A stretch of DNA of 41,289 bases, from the NCBI RefSeq assembly GCF_000936425.1, contig NZ_AVFK01000050.1:1-41289 (forward strand), given 5' to 3'. The DNA comes from Skermanella aerolata KACC 11604 (GTDB lineage: Bacteria > Pseudomonadota > Alphaproteobacteria > Azospirillales > Azospirillaceae). The notes beneath the pieces were generated by a model that had not been told where the DNA came from, ran no database searches, and saw only the letters and a list, made by a program, of their open reading frames with translations. Both the position numbers and the translations under genes were made by a program. Positions 15,886-24,691 of this stretch are shown here, piece by piece (position 1 is the stretch's first letter; every line of letters begins with the position of its first letter).

Positions 15886-16504
15886 AGGCAAATCCTCGGT
15901 GTCGCTCCCAGCGGGCGCGCAGTGGTTAGAAGGCTGTTTCTGAATTTCATGCACACGTTTCCGCAGATACTGCTATCGGACACCTGGCGGCATGATCGGA
16001 GCGTTTCAGGAGATCAAGTGCTTGCCGTGTACACCTAGATCATTGGCAAAAAAGGTATGAGCATCCACACGTCATGACATGTGGTGGATTACTCCCTTGC
16101 GGCAAAAGCGCAGTCCTTGCCTCCCCTGTTACTGTCTTTCCCTGACATGACGATTGCGGCGGCTCAATATTCCTGATTTTTTCTGAACCAAGAGAGGTAT
16201 TCCAAGTTCACCGGAATACTGTCTATTTTTGGACTTTCGGCATACATATGGTATTTGATAGATCCCATAGGCATAGCGGCGGGTTCGTCGAAAACCAAAC
16301 CGGCGATATTCAATGTGTGAAGTTTGAATCCACTGAGATGATCTGCAAAGCAATCCGTGACCGAAGCTCCTTTGTGGATGTGACGGACCTGTGGCGCCAT
16401 ACAGTCTTACCTCTTATGAAAAGAGGCACAATCAGGATTAAGTACCGCCCTGAGTCGTCTTTCTCAAGGAAAGGTAGAAACACGCTCGACGGTGGAAAAT
16501 AAAA
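15886..16504. promoter_or_regulatory. AT-richer divergent intergenic region with near-palindrome
   Basis: About 620 bp between the leftward secreted-protein gene and the rightward ECF sigma gene, lower in GC than its neighbours. CCACACGTCATGACATGTGG (16065-16084) is an inverted repeat with one mismatched pair and could bind a dimeric regulator. A possible small gene (16248-16502) is listed separately. No canonical ECF autoregulated promoter was recognised. Confidence 0.35.
16248..16502 (+). CDS. Possible small protein immediately upstream of the ECF sigma gene
   Basis: 84 residues, unrecognised. It ends 2 bases before the sigma factor start (TAA AA ATG), in the same orientation, a spacing typical of coupled genes. 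The sequence is basic with no membrane helix (for example DVTDLWRHTVLPLMKRG). Position would suit an anti-sigma or leader gene, but it does not look like NepR or a zinc anti-sigma factor. Codon GC at third positions is low, so it may be chance. Confidence 0.28.
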   Translation: MVFDRSHRHSGGFVENQTGDIQCVKFESTEMICKAIRDRSSFVDVTDLWRHTVLPLMKRGTIRIKYRPESSFSRKGRNTLDGGK

Positions 16505-17023
16505 ATGCAAAGAGCCGAAGACGATGTCAGGGATGCCCTGCCGGCATTGTACCTAAAACTGAGGCGTTTCGCCTTTACTCTCACTGGAACGGAGGACGGA
16601 GCCGATGATCTGGTCCAGATCACCTGCGAAAGGGCAATTCGTCAGGCATGCCAACGGGACCCTGCGACTCCTCTCGTGGCGTGGCTGTACTCGGTGATGA
16701 ACAATGCCTGGGAGGGAGAGCGGGAGTTACCGCCCAATACCGAACCCGTCAGCGAAATTCCAGACCATGACTATCGCAGCACTATGGTTTTTGAGGATCG
16801 TCTAATGCTGCGAAGTGTCCGACGCAAAATTCTCGACTTGCCAGAAGAACAGCGATCGGTTGTAACATTGGTAGGGCTGGAGGGTTTCAGTTATAAGGAA
16901 ACAGCCGAGATGCTCGGCATCCGCATCGGCACCGTCATGAGCCGCCTGTTCCGTGGGCGCCACGCGCTTTCCCGGATGATTGACATGCCGTCACGCCGAT
17001 CAGTTGCCGGCCAGGACCTATGA
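16505..17023 (+). CDS. ECF-type RNA polymerase sigma factor 1
   Basis: 172 residues. Region 2 is FAFTLTGTEDGADDLVQITCERAI (key DDLVQ, about residues 22-50), and region 4 is LPEEQRSVVTLVGLEGFSY followed by the helix-turn-helix KETAEMLGIRIGTVMSRLFRGR (about 115-165). There is a variable linker and no extra C-terminal domain. An ECF factor directs RNA polymerase to a small regulon; no zinc anti-sigma or NepR-like gene follows, as the next DNA is IS debris, so a downstream partner may have been lost to insertion. A second ECF factor of similar design lies at 35713. Confidence 0.88.
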   Translation: MQRAEDDVRDALPALYLKLRRFAFTLTGTEDGADDLVQITCERAIRQACQRDPATPLVAWLYSVMNNAWEGERELPPNTEPVSEIPDHDYRSTMVFEDRLMLRSVRRKILDLPEEQRSVVTLVGLEGFSYKETAEMLGIRIGTVMSRLFRGRHALSRMIDMPSRRSVAGQDL

Positions 17024-17089
17024 ACAGCCCTTTGTAAACTGCCGAAATGCGCGGGTATCCAGTGATCACGGAAAAAAGGCGAATGGCGC

Positions 17090-17308
17090 GATACCGCCGT
17101 GCTGGTGCGGGTTCACGGTGTGCTGCTGCGTATGGCCCAGTCCGATCCCGAGACCGCCGCTCGGGAGTTGGATGTGATCGTCGACAGTTGCAGCGTCCGG
17201 GCCAAGCACGGCACCAAATATCATATCGTCATCCCAAGCGACGGTCTGCCGCTGGGTGCGGTGGCCTCGGTTGCGAGCTATGACGGAAACTGGGTGATAA
17301 CGTGGTGA
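17090..17308 (+). pseudogene. IS5-family-like transposase remnant
   Basis: A short frame reads LDVIVDSCSVRAKHGTKYHIVIPSDGLPL. This resembles the DDE region of IS5-group transposases, where D-S-x-S/T-V-R/K is the first catalytic block and K-H/Y-H-x-x-V/I-D begins the second. The normal Gly-rich spacer between the blocks is missing and only about 70 codons survive, so this is a dead fragment. Confidence 0.5.
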
Positions 17309-17373
17309 GCAAGGCGGCGTATCGAGGTAGGTGCTTGAAGCCTGCCAGAACCTCCACGAGGGAGCGATACGCC

Positions 17374-17469
17374 ATGAACGAGGATAACAGCATTGTCCAG
17401 CTTCGCCAGCCCAACGAGATCGATGATCCGCTGACAGCGCTTTTGCGGAGTGGTGTCAACGGCGAATGA
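17374..17469 (+). pseudogene. IS256-family-like transposase N-terminal stub
   Basis: ATG-initiated MNEDNSIVQLRQPNEIDDPL then TALLRSG, matching how many alphaproteobacterial IS256-type transposases begin (VxxLRQPxxxDDPLTxxLRxG). It then ends abruptly where the ISL3 left end starts (17454). Only the first 27 or so codons are left; the rest has been replaced by ISL3. Confidence 0.45.
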
Positions 17470-17474
17470 AGTTC

Positions 17475-17497
17475 GGTCCATCCGCATTCCCGGTGCA
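17475..17497. repeat. ISL3 left inverted repeat core
   Basis: 23-bp sequence, reading GGTCCATCC at its outer end, perfectly inverted relative to 19225-19247. The flanking bases out to 17454 match the other end at 13 of 21 positions. Confidence 0.8.
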
Positions 17498-17537
17498 CAA
17501 TCTCTGAGTGAATTTTCTATTTATACTTTCTCCATAG

Positions 17538-19151
17538 TTATGCGGCTTCCAGAACCCGGTGACGGAGCAGGTCAAAGCCGGCCCGGCCGCACATGGTGCG
17601 CTTGATCGTCTTAAGCTGGCTGATCTGACCCTCTACCGGGCCGGTACTCCACGGCAGCGACAATCCTGCGCGGACTGCCGCCAGATCCCGCTGCAGGCCA
17701 CCGGCAAATCCAGCCAGCGGCGTTGCCTGTGCCACGATGAGCCACTGGTCCAGTTTGCCGGCCTGCTTCTCACGTACCATCGCGCGGAACTCGCGCGCCA
17801 GCAAGATCACGGGAACCAGATCCGGCGCTTCGGCAAGCAGGGCATCGACGAACTTCCGCGCGGTGTCGTCGATCTCGCCGGCATCGGCGACCACCAGCCA
17901 CGCCGCGCGACGGCCGGAGGGTGCTTTCCAGGGGCTTGCCGACGGCGCCTGCCCGGCGGGCAGCGGATCGCTGCGCCGGAGCTTGTACCGGACCCATTCC
18001 TGCACGCTCTTTGGCCTGCCAGGATAGCCACGATCGCGGATCTCGCGCCACAGCCGGACCGTGTTGGTGCAGCCCTCGCTCCAGCGCCGACGCAGGTAAT
18101 CGGCATGAACGTCGACAGCACTGCCGTAGGCCGGCTTGCTCCAGGAGGGCGGCCGGCCCGCCAGCAGCCAGGCCCGGATCGTGGAGCGGTCCAGGCCGGT
18201 GCTGCGGGAGATCGCGCTCTGTGACCAGCCGCGCGCATCCAGGGCGACCACCTCGTCGAAACGGGCCTGCCGCGCCGCCTGCCTGTCGAGTTTGCGCTGC
18301 TCACTGCGGGTGGGAGGCCGGGGCGTGGATGGCGTTACCGGAACGGTCATCAGTGTCGTCGTAACCGCTGTGGCCGTTTTCGCCGCGGCGCGGATCGAGC
18401 GATGATGTCGGTCAAGGATGCTTGACAGGGCGTCGCCGAGATTGCGCAGAAGATGCCACCGATCGGCAACCTGGACCGCATCCGGAGCGCCGGCCCGAAC
18501 CCCGTCGGCATAGCTGCCGGCCCGATCCCGGGCGACGATCTCAATGCCGGGATGCGCCTTCAGCCACGCCTCGACAGTCTCGGCCTTGCGGTCACGCAGC
18601 AGATCGATCGGTCGGTTCTCATTCTCCAGATCGACGATGATGGTGCCATAGCGTCGGCCACGACGCCATGCCCAGTCATCGATGCCGATGACGCGCGGGG
18701 ACGGCGCTTCCGAGATAGGAACAGCCCGGATCAGGCGCAGCAGGGTGTCGCCGCTGACCGGCATGGCAAGCCGGCCTGCCAGGCGGGCGCCGGATTCACC
18801 GCCGGCATGCAGAGCGATGCGGCGTTGCGCTTCGGCGAGACGGACGGTCCGCCGGACCCTCGGCAGGGCCACCTCCGGCAGGCGTTCAGCGAAGATCCGG
18901 CGCGGGCACCTGCGAGCGGAGCAGCGAAAACGGCGGATCTGAAGATCGAGATGGCCGATCCGACCATGCCAGGGAAGATCTCCGAGATGCCGGACGTATC
19001 GGCTGTGGACGCGGCGCGAACGGCGGCGGCACAGGGGACAGGATGCTGTAGCAGCGCGAGCATGAACCGCTATGAGCACGCGATCAGAGTTGACGACGAC
19101 CTGCTCAACCGCAAGGCCGGCTGGGAGCAGGGACAGCAGCGAATTGGACAC
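17538..19151 (-). CDS. ISL3-family transposase
   Basis: 537 residues, intact. The N-terminal zinc-binding helix-turn-helix has CPLCRRRSRRVHSRY and further cysteines in FRCSARRCPRRIF. The DDE domain carries VIGIDDWAWRRGRRYGTIIVDLE (first Asp), EIVARDRAGSYADGV (second Asp) and a late segment STGPVEGQISQLKTIKRTMCGRAGF containing the catalytic Glu. An extra helix-turn-helix region (SQSAISRSTGLDRSTIRAWL) and a long insert are typical of the larger ISL3 members. It should move the element by cut-and-paste or circle formation. Confidence 0.92.
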   Translation of the reverse strand: MSNSLLSLLPAGLAVEQVVVNSDRVLIAVHARAATASCPLCRRRSRRVHSRYVRHLGDLPWHGRIGHLDLQIRRFRCSARRCPRRIFAERLPEVALPRVRRTVRLAEAQRRIALHAGGESGARLAGRLAMPVSGDTLLRLIRAVPISEAPSPRVIGIDDWAWRRGRRYGTIIVDLENENRPIDLLRDRKAETVEAWLKAHPGIEIVARDRAGSYADGVRAGAPDAVQVADRWHLLRNLGDALSSILDRHHRSIRAAAKTATAVTTTLMTVPVTPSTPRPPTRSEQRKLDRQAARQARFDEVVALDARGWSQSAISRSTGLDRSTIRAWLLAGRPPSWSKPAYGSAVDVHADYLRRRWSEGCTNTVRLWREIRDRGYPGRPKSVQEWVRYKLRRSDPLPAGQAPSASPWKAPSGRRAAWLVVADAGEIDDTARKFVDALLAEAPDLVPVILLAREFRAMVREKQAGKLDQWLIVAQATPLAGFAGGLQRDLAAVRAGLSLPWSTGPVEGQISQLKTIKRTMCGRAGFDLLRHRVLEAA

Positions 19152-19224
19152 GGAGAAGAGGGCTTTCTCTGAGAAAAACCGTTTCCCTTCATATGGTTAT
19201 CTTCATCCTCCAGTACACTCGCGC

Positions 19225-19247
19225 TGCACCGGGAATGCGGATGGACC
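19225..19247. repeat. ISL3 right inverted repeat core
   Basis: Inverse complement of 17475-17497 over 23 bp without mismatch. It lies 74 bases upstream of the transposase start and the imperfect extension reaches 19268. Confidence 0.8.
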
Positions 19248-19268
19248 AGCATTCACTCGGCGTCTACA

Positions 19269-20549
19269 ATTACTTCATACCGGGCTTGCTCCAGCGCCAG
19301 CTCAACTTGCCGACGGACTTCGTCAGCCTCGGCTTCCCGCGCCTCGATGGCTCGCAAAGCAGCTTCGATACCCAACGGTTCAAGGAGCCGCAGGACCTCG
19401 CCACCGACTGCCTGGTCAACACGCAGAGCGCCGAACGAGATACAGCGTTCCGTCCCATGATTGACGTGGGCGCCTTGGCAATGGTAGCGGGCCGAACTGC
19501 CGTGAGCGCCACTGTAGGCGACATGCAGCTTGCGGCCGCAATGGCCGCAACGCAGCAGTCCGGCCAGGAGCGCCTCTCCCTTGCGGACGGCTCCACGGAC
19601 CATCAGGCCCTTGCTGTTGGCATTGTCGGTGATCAGGCGCTGGTTCCTCTCATACTCACTCCACGAGATGTATCCCTCGTGATGGCCGGGGATCAACACT
19701 TGCCAGTCCTCCCGCTCGCGCCGGATGCCATGGGTAACCTGCTTGCGGCCTTGAACCAGCTTAACCCGGCTGCCGGTCCGGCCGAACGCGTAGGCCCCAG
19801 CATAAATGGGATTGGTCAGCAGGTGATGGACAGTGTTGTAGACCGGCGGCTTCCAAACGATGTGCCGGCCCTGGGGGCCGTAATCGACTGCGGGTAGATC
19901 GATTCCCTCCTGCCGGAGCCAAAGGTGGACCTGTCGGATACTCTGGAACTCGGCGAAATTACTGAGTACCAGAGCGATGGCCGGAACGCACCCGAAGGTC
20001 AGGGTCCAGATCAATGCGGTCATGTCGGGTCTTCACGTAACCGACAGCCACCGTCAAAAACAACTCGCCGCGTTTGGCTTTCTGGCGCAAGGCCTCCAAT
20101 GATCGCTGCCGCAGAATCGAGAGTTCCATCTCGCTCAGCGTCCCTTTCATGCCCAGGACCAGACGATCGTTTGCCAACCGCGCGTCGTATTGGCCTTCCT
20201 CATCAATCAGGAGGCAGTCGACCAGGGCACAGAACTCCAACAGGGTATGCCAGTCCCGGCCGTTGCGGGCCAGCCGCGAAGCCTCAACCGCCAGCACGGC
20301 GCCGACGCGCCCCTCGCAGATCGCCAGCAGAAGCCGCTCGAACCCCGGCCGGCTGACGCCGCCGCCAGATCGTCCAAGATCATCATCAATTACAACCACT
20401 TCAGTCCAGCCAAGTTGTCGAGCCCGCTCGGCCAGGGCGTATTGTCGGCGCCGGCTTTCCGGGTTATGGAGCAACTGGTCAGGCGTTGATTGCCGGACAT
20501 AGACATAGGCACCCCGGGCGAGATGGTCAGGCGTGATCTGGCTCATCAC
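19269..20549 (-). pseudogene. Large serine recombinase, frameshifted and C-terminally truncated by ISL3
   Basis: The N-terminal frame (20549 to 19959) is a resolvase catalytic domain: YVYVRQST (catalytic Ser), IDDDLGRSGGG, AVEASRLARNGRDW. The second frame (to about 19269) has the recombinase domain (YNTVHHLLTNPIYAGAYAFGR) and zinc ribbon CGHCGRKLHV with a partner Cys in RYHCQG. The frames are joined at about 19979-19982; removing one G from GGCC would restore RVRSAIALVLSNFAEF. The C-terminus stops after ALEQARYE, where the ISL3 end begins, so the gene is dead even if the frameshift is a sequencing error. Such recombinases belong to mobile elements and act by site-specific strand exchange. Confidence 0.8.
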
Positions 20550-20709
20550 CGCCCTCCCGTATCCCGCTGGACTCTGCCTGTACAGCTTCCGTCAACAGGG
20601 CTTCGATCAAATCCAGCAGTTTGTTCCGCTCCACCGATGTCAGCGTCGGTACCTGCCCGGCTGCCGTGAAGAGATCCCTCTGAGCTGCTACCCCTTGCCG
20701 TCGACCCAT
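20527..20709 (-). CDS. Small protein preceding the serine recombinase gene
   Basis: 60 residues from the ATG at 20709 (MGRRQGVAAQRDLF), which I prefer to the ATG at 20724. It overlaps the recombinase start by 23 bases on the same strand. Amphipathic C-terminal part (RNKLLDLIEALLTEAVQAE). Small proteins with an MGRR...DLF start are commonly found directly before this recombinase type (recollection, not checked); they probably belong to the same mobile element. Function unknown. Confidence 0.55.
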   Translation of the reverse strand: MGRRQGVAAQRDLFTAAGQVPTLTSVERNKLLDLIEALLTEAVQAESSGIREGGDEPDHA

Positions 20710-20949
20710 GCCGCAGTCCTCCATGTGATGGAACTGGCGGAAAGGTTAGAACGGTATTGACCACCGTTCGAAGCACTAGCAAAGTTAATGCTGGAAGTCT
20801 GGGAGTATCCCGGATCTCCAGATCGGCAGCTTCTGGCCGAACCATCCATTCCGGCAGAAGCGCCAGTGTCCTATCGGGCTGACAGACCATGAGCATGGCG
20901 GTGCCGCGGTGGGTGTTTCGCCCTGTGACCACGACCGCCTAGCCGGCCA

Positions 20950-21498
20950 GTGGATGGAAGCGATATTGGATTGTCGCTTCGAAAGCCTGATACCCGGCAG
21001 TATGTCGCTGCTTCGACCGGCACCGGCAAAACCTGGATCGCCTGCGCGCTCGGCAATCAGGCGGCACGGGAGGGCTTCAGCGTGCTCTACACCCGGCTGT
21101 CACGCCTGCTGGACGACATCGCGACGGCGCGTCTTGGCTCAGGAGCCGGCGCTCTGATGCGACGGCTTGCCAGGGTCGATCTCCTGATCCTCGACGACCG
21201 GATGATGAGCGAACTGACCGCGACCCAGCGGCGGGATCTGATGGAGATTGTCGATGACCGCCATGACCGCGGCTCGATCATTCTGGCCTCCCAGATACCC
21301 TTGTCCAGCTGGCACCGGGCGATCGGGGATTCCACTTATTCCGAAGCGATACTGGATCGCATCGTTCACGCTGCCTATCGGGTAGAACTTCAGGGCGACT
21401 CCCTGCGCAAACCCGCTCGTGGTGGCACCGCCCGTGGTGGCACCGCCCCTTCCGGCAGCGCCATCAACCCGCTTCCCACCTCGGGGAAACAACCCTAA
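20950..21498 (+). pseudogene. IstB-like ATPase (IS21 helper) remnant
   Basis: 182 residues with IstB landmarks: STGTGKTWIACALGNQAARE (Walker A), VDLLILDDRMMSELT (Walker B), IILASQIPLSSWH (sensor), and DRIVHAAYRVELQGDSLRK at the end. The first 70-80 residues of normal IstB are missing or broken, with the region 20760-20949 showing no in-frame N-terminus. The C-terminal tail has a doubled 15-bp unit (RGGTARGGTA near 21419). istA is not next to it, so this is a relic, perhaps from the same family as the istA relic at 33 kb. Confidence 0.7.
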
Positions 21499-22090
21499 AG
21501 TGAACTTACGTCAGACGCCAACGGCAGGCCCCGCCCCATGGGGCGAGGCCTGCCGTCGCCCTTGCGAAGTGCCTGCTACGGTTGAAGCGCAGGTGGTCGG
21601 ATTGATGAAAATGCCGGTCGGTTTCGTGAACATGTGCACTGCTCCAGCCTGAACAGCAGGACCCCAGTTCCGGGCACTATCGATCGATGTCTCTGGGCGT
21701 CATCGCGACCTTGCCCTTGAGGGCGTCGCGCCAAGTTTCGGTGCCCACGGTCCGCCATTAAGCCTCATCTCCTCTAACCATCTCATGAATCTCATCATAA
21801 GCCTGATGTTGCCGATTTTGGACATGCGTATCCTCTGAACGATCAGCAGCAATCCGCATGGTCGCATCAACCGCACGGGATGGTGAGAGGTGTTGAGGAT
21901 ATTGGCCTCGGTCAGGATGTCGCCGTCAGACGACCATCCCAAAGGGCTGACGTTTATATCGAATACCTTTTCATACTATCAGTACAATATCGAATTACTA
22001 TCTAGGTAGTTATAATGATTTTAAATCAAATGGAAATAAAGATGACACCTGTCTCGTCATGCCCTTGAGAAAACATGAGGGGAAGTGACA
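21499..22090. other. Intergenic region with long hairpin and AT-rich promoter-like end
   Basis: About 590 bp. A near-perfect 34-bp palindrome lies at 21522-21555. A reverse frame at 21700-21942 has no recognisable features. The last 130 bp is strikingly AT-rich and contains TATAAT at 22011-22016, a possible -10 box for the small exported-protein gene, but I see no good -35 box. Confidence 0.4.
21522..21555. repeat. 34-bp palindrome downstream of istB remnant
   Basis: Left arm 21522-21538 (CGGCAGGCCCCGCCCCA) pairs with right arm 21539-21555 at 16 of 17 positions. It has no T-run, and could be a strong hairpin end of an element or a terminator-like structure. Confidence 0.6.
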
Positions 22091-22525
22091 ATGGCTCGAT
22101 CGATGATTTGGATACCAGCGTTCGCGATCGTTGCTATCTGCATCGCAGCATCACCCGATCCAGCGAAAGCAGGGACTTCGAAAGGCACCACCGCTGGACA
22201 AGTCGGAGAAGCAAAGCCGCTCCATGCGAAGGGTATCAAAAGGCAAGGACGCAGGGTCGATGACAGTGTTACGACCTGCAGGATGTTCGGCAGTGATGGC
22301 CTGACCCCTCGACCGGGGCTGACGCACATGAAGCAGAGCGACCATGCTCGTCTGCGCGCCGAGAACGATCTGATCGAGATGTCCCAGCGTGGCAATGGCG
22401 ACGAAGCCGCTTACTACAGGTCCCTGACAGGCAACAGCGCAGACAATCCTAAACTCAACCGCTATCGAGTCGCGGACAGACTAGGCATGAAGAAAGCCTG
22501 CAAGCCGTATTGGTCCACGCCCTGA
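22091..22525 (+). CDS. Small exported protein of unknown function
   Basis: 144 residues from the ATG at 22091; GAGGGG about 10 bases upstream supports it over the GTG at 22085. Signal peptide MARSMIWIPAFAIVAICIAA with likely cleavage near AKA-G. The mature part is basic and polar, with only two cysteines (TTCRM and KACKPY), which could form a disulfide. The rest (MSQRGNGDEAAYYRSLTGNS) shows no known domain. It is 52 bp upstream of the secreted paralogue and on the same strand, so probably co-expressed. Confidence 0.6.
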   Translation: MARSMIWIPAFAIVAICIAASPDPAKAGTSKGTTAGQVGEAKPLHAKGIKRQGRRVDDSVTTCRMFGSDGLTPRPGLTHMKQSDHARLRAENDLIEMSQRGNGDEAAYYRSLTGNSADNPKLNRYRVADRLGMKKACKPYWSTP

Positions 22526-22577
22526 GCGTGAAAAATAATCGGTTCACAATTCACTTAATGCATCAGAGAGAATTCCC

Positions 22578-23639
22578 ATGACCATTCGATCCCTGCTTCT
22601 GGCGACCGTTGCCATTGCCACGATATCTGCTCCGGCCGTGGCCCAGGTGGCTGCCGAACTGGAGGGACGCGTGACCGACATCACGACAACCGGTACCGGC
22701 CCCGAAACCACCGTCACATCACTCAAGGTGTTTAATACCACCATCGCCATAAAGTCCGGAACCACGTTCGCCACACCGACACGGGACGGCATGTCCGCCA
22801 ACAACATCGGCGTTTGCAATAATCGCCCGTTTGCCGGTATGAGCCGAACCACCAAGACCATGATTGGAGGCACCGGCATCATCGTTGGATCATCTGTCGA
22901 CCTGCCTGCTCCGGCCGTCGGCTCGGTGGTCGAACCTCAAACCGTGTTTCTTGAGCCGGCTGAAAACGTTCTGCTCGGCCGCATCACCAAAATCCCCGAG
23001 TACGAACTCGACCCGGTTACCAGCACGAAAAAATATGTGAGCGGCACCTTGGAAGTTGAAGGAACAAGCGTAATCGTACTCGGCGCCAGAGCGGGCGAGC
23101 ACTTCCCGCCCACCGGTACAGTGGCTCACAATCCGTGCCTGCCAGGGACAGGCGTCAAGAACGATTTCGGCTTTGCAATCCCGCCGGAGTCACTGGTGGT
23201 CGGCGCCGAAGCCGCGGCTGAGGGCTGGTTCGGAGATGATGGCAGGTTCTACGCCTTCCTGATTGAAAGTGTCGGTGCGCCGGACATTCAGCCCACTTCA
23301 GTGAGCATCACCCGCGCCCAGTGCCGGACCCGTTCCGCGACCCAGATGGAGTGGGAAATCCGGGGTGGAACCGCTGATGAGGCATCTGGCGGAGCAGGCC
23401 AGATCCTGATCGGCAAGCCGGTACCCTCTCCCACGCCGGAAAACCCCAACAGGACAGTATTCGGGGCTTATACGGGTGCCACCACCACGGCTACCGCTGA
23501 CCCGCTCAACAGGCCCTATGGCCTCTACACCTTCAAGGCGAACATCAATAATCAAGGGTCATGCCCGGAGACCGTGATGGTCCGGTATGTCGGAAAGTCC
23601 GCTACCGTAACCGTGCGCGCTGGCGTGGATCGCCGCTGA
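22578..23639 (+). CDS. Exported protein, paralogue of the 14824-15885 protein
   Basis: 353 residues with a signal peptide (MTIRSLLLATVAIATI, cleavage near AVAQ). The first domain (ELEGRVTDITTTG...SLKVFNTTIAI) and the block KNDFGFAIP...AAEGWFGDDGRFYAFLIE...ITRAQCRTRSATQMEWEIRG match the protein at 14824-15885, including equal length and equivalent cysteines. Between the domains, LEPAENVLLGRITK matches LNPEENVALGYITQ there. Function unknown. The shared motif AEGWxxDDGxxY suggests a surface or ligand site. The pair lies on opposite strands about 7 kb apart with the IS cluster between them. Confidence 0.75.
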   Translation: MTIRSLLLATVAIATISAPAVAQVAAELEGRVTDITTTGTGPETTVTSLKVFNTTIAIKSGTTFATPTRDGMSANNIGVCNNRPFAGMSRTTKTMIGGTGIIVGSSVDLPAPAVGSVVEPQTVFLEPAENVLLGRITKIPEYELDPVTSTKKYVSGTLEVEGTSVIVLGARAGEHFPPTGTVAHNPCLPGTGVKNDFGFAIPPESLVVGAEAAAEGWFGDDGRFYAFLIESVGAPDIQPTSVSITRAQCRTRSATQMEWEIRGGTADEASGGAGQILIGKPVPSPTPENPNRTVFGAYTGATTTATADPLNRPYGLYTFKANINNQGSCPETVMVRYVGKSATVTVRAGVDRR

Positions 23640-23785
23640 ACGAACTGCATACCGGACGCAGTTTCAACCTGCCATCAGCGGAAACCCAATTTTGGCACTC
23701 GTATCAAGCCAGTAACGGCTACACCCGGACGACCGGCGCCTTGTTGGCTACGGTCGGCTGGAGGGTCTTTCGGGCGCCCGGCGTC

Positions 23786-24316
23786 TGGGACGCCTGTTCC
23801 GGGCGGCACGGCTGTATGTGAACTATTTTCAGCCGTCATTTAAACTCAAGGAGAAGAGGCGGGACGGCGCGCGGATGAGCGTCTGCTGGCGAACGATCGC
23901 TTCGAGGAACCGGCGAAGGGGGTCTGCGCACGGAGTTCGCCCGACTGGATCCGGTTGCGCTGCTGCGAGAAATTCGCGCGGCGCAGGCCGAGCTGGATGA
24001 TCTGACGCCGTTCATTGCCGGCTTGGCGCGGGCCTGGGAAGACGGCGAGGTGCGGCCGACCCACCGACAGGCGACGACGGCGCCACGGACGTGGCGGACG
24101 CGGGTGGATCCCTTCGAGGAGGTCTGATCAGTTGTCGAAATGTGGTTGGAGGCGGAACCCGAGCGGACGGCGCGGGAGCTGTTAGAGCGGCTTCAGAGTA
24201 CCTACCCCGATCGCTATCCTGATGGCCAGCTGCGAACGCTTCAGCGGCGGGTGAAGGTGTGGCGCAGCGCCAAGGCACAGGAACTGGTCTTTGGCGCCTC
24301 CCGGTCCGCAGCGGCC
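23786..24316 (+). pseudogene. Transposase C-terminal remnant (integrase-type DDE), multiple frameshifts
   Basis: Pieces in successive frames: GRLFRAARLYVNYFQPSFKL then KEKRRDGARM; DERLLANDRFEEPAKG; LRTEFARLDPVALLREIRAA then VRPTHRQATTAPRTWRTRVDPFEEV and a TGA at about 24125; then MWLEAEPERTARELLERLQS, YPDGQLRTLQRRVKVW. Together they follow the C-terminal part of a family of rve-type transposases (NFFQPSFKL, DPxALLxxIRxxQ, LRTLQRRxKxWR are recalled landmarks). No catalytic domain remains. Dead element. Confidence 0.6.
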
Positions 24317-24454
24317 TGACGGGCGATACTGGGAATGCCCCCGCCGACATCTGGATGACCCATCGGTTGCGGTCGGATACCGCTCACTTCCTGCCTTGTC
24401 TGGAGGATCCCACCGTGCTCACTCCGGTCAAGAACACGAGCGGAGCTCGTGCCG

Positions 24455-24691
24455 CTACGCGGCGGCCTGCGGCCGTCCCTGACCTCTCCTGCGCGCGATG
24501 GCGTCCGGTGGACAGGTCGGGACGAGAGGATGGTCGTTCCGGTCGAACAAGAGGATGTCAAGCAATCTTTTGGCTTGAAGAAGCTGATCCCTTTCTGTCG
24601 CCTCGAATGTCAGTTCCGCTGTCGCCTGGTAACATTTCTGGGTGCGGCAATACGGACAAGCGGTTTTGATTGACGCGCAACAGCTCAGCAT
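24455..24691 (-). CDS. Possible small cysteine-containing protein
   Basis: 78 residues: MLSCCASIKTACPYCRTQKC then a helical stretch TFEATERDQLLQAKRLLDIL and a basic tail. One CPxC pair plus other cysteines could bind zinc, but no full zinc ribbon is present. It is not recognised. Lying between a dead transposase and the SBP gene, it may be mobile-element debris or chance. Confidence 0.3.
   Translation of the reverse strand: MLSCCASIKTACPYCRTQKCYQATAELTFEATERDQLLQAKRLLDILLFDRNDHPLVPTCPPDAIARRRGQGRPQAAA

Larger units (their letters stand above)
17454..19268. mobile_element. ISL3-family insertion sequence, apparently complete
   Basis: About 1.8 kb carrying one intact transposase gene. The ends are inverted repeats: 17475-17497 and 19225-19247 match perfectly over 23 bp, and the match continues outward imperfectly to 17454 and 19268 (13 of 21). 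No target duplication is visible in the bases outside either edge, which fits insertion followed by deletion. Left flank is an IS256-like stub; right flank is the cut end of a serine recombinase gene. Confidence 0.75.

Noticed and set aside
18453-19172. 239-codon plus-strand frame opposite the ISL3 transposase
   Set aside because: Antisense to a well-supported transposase, no start signal and no family features.
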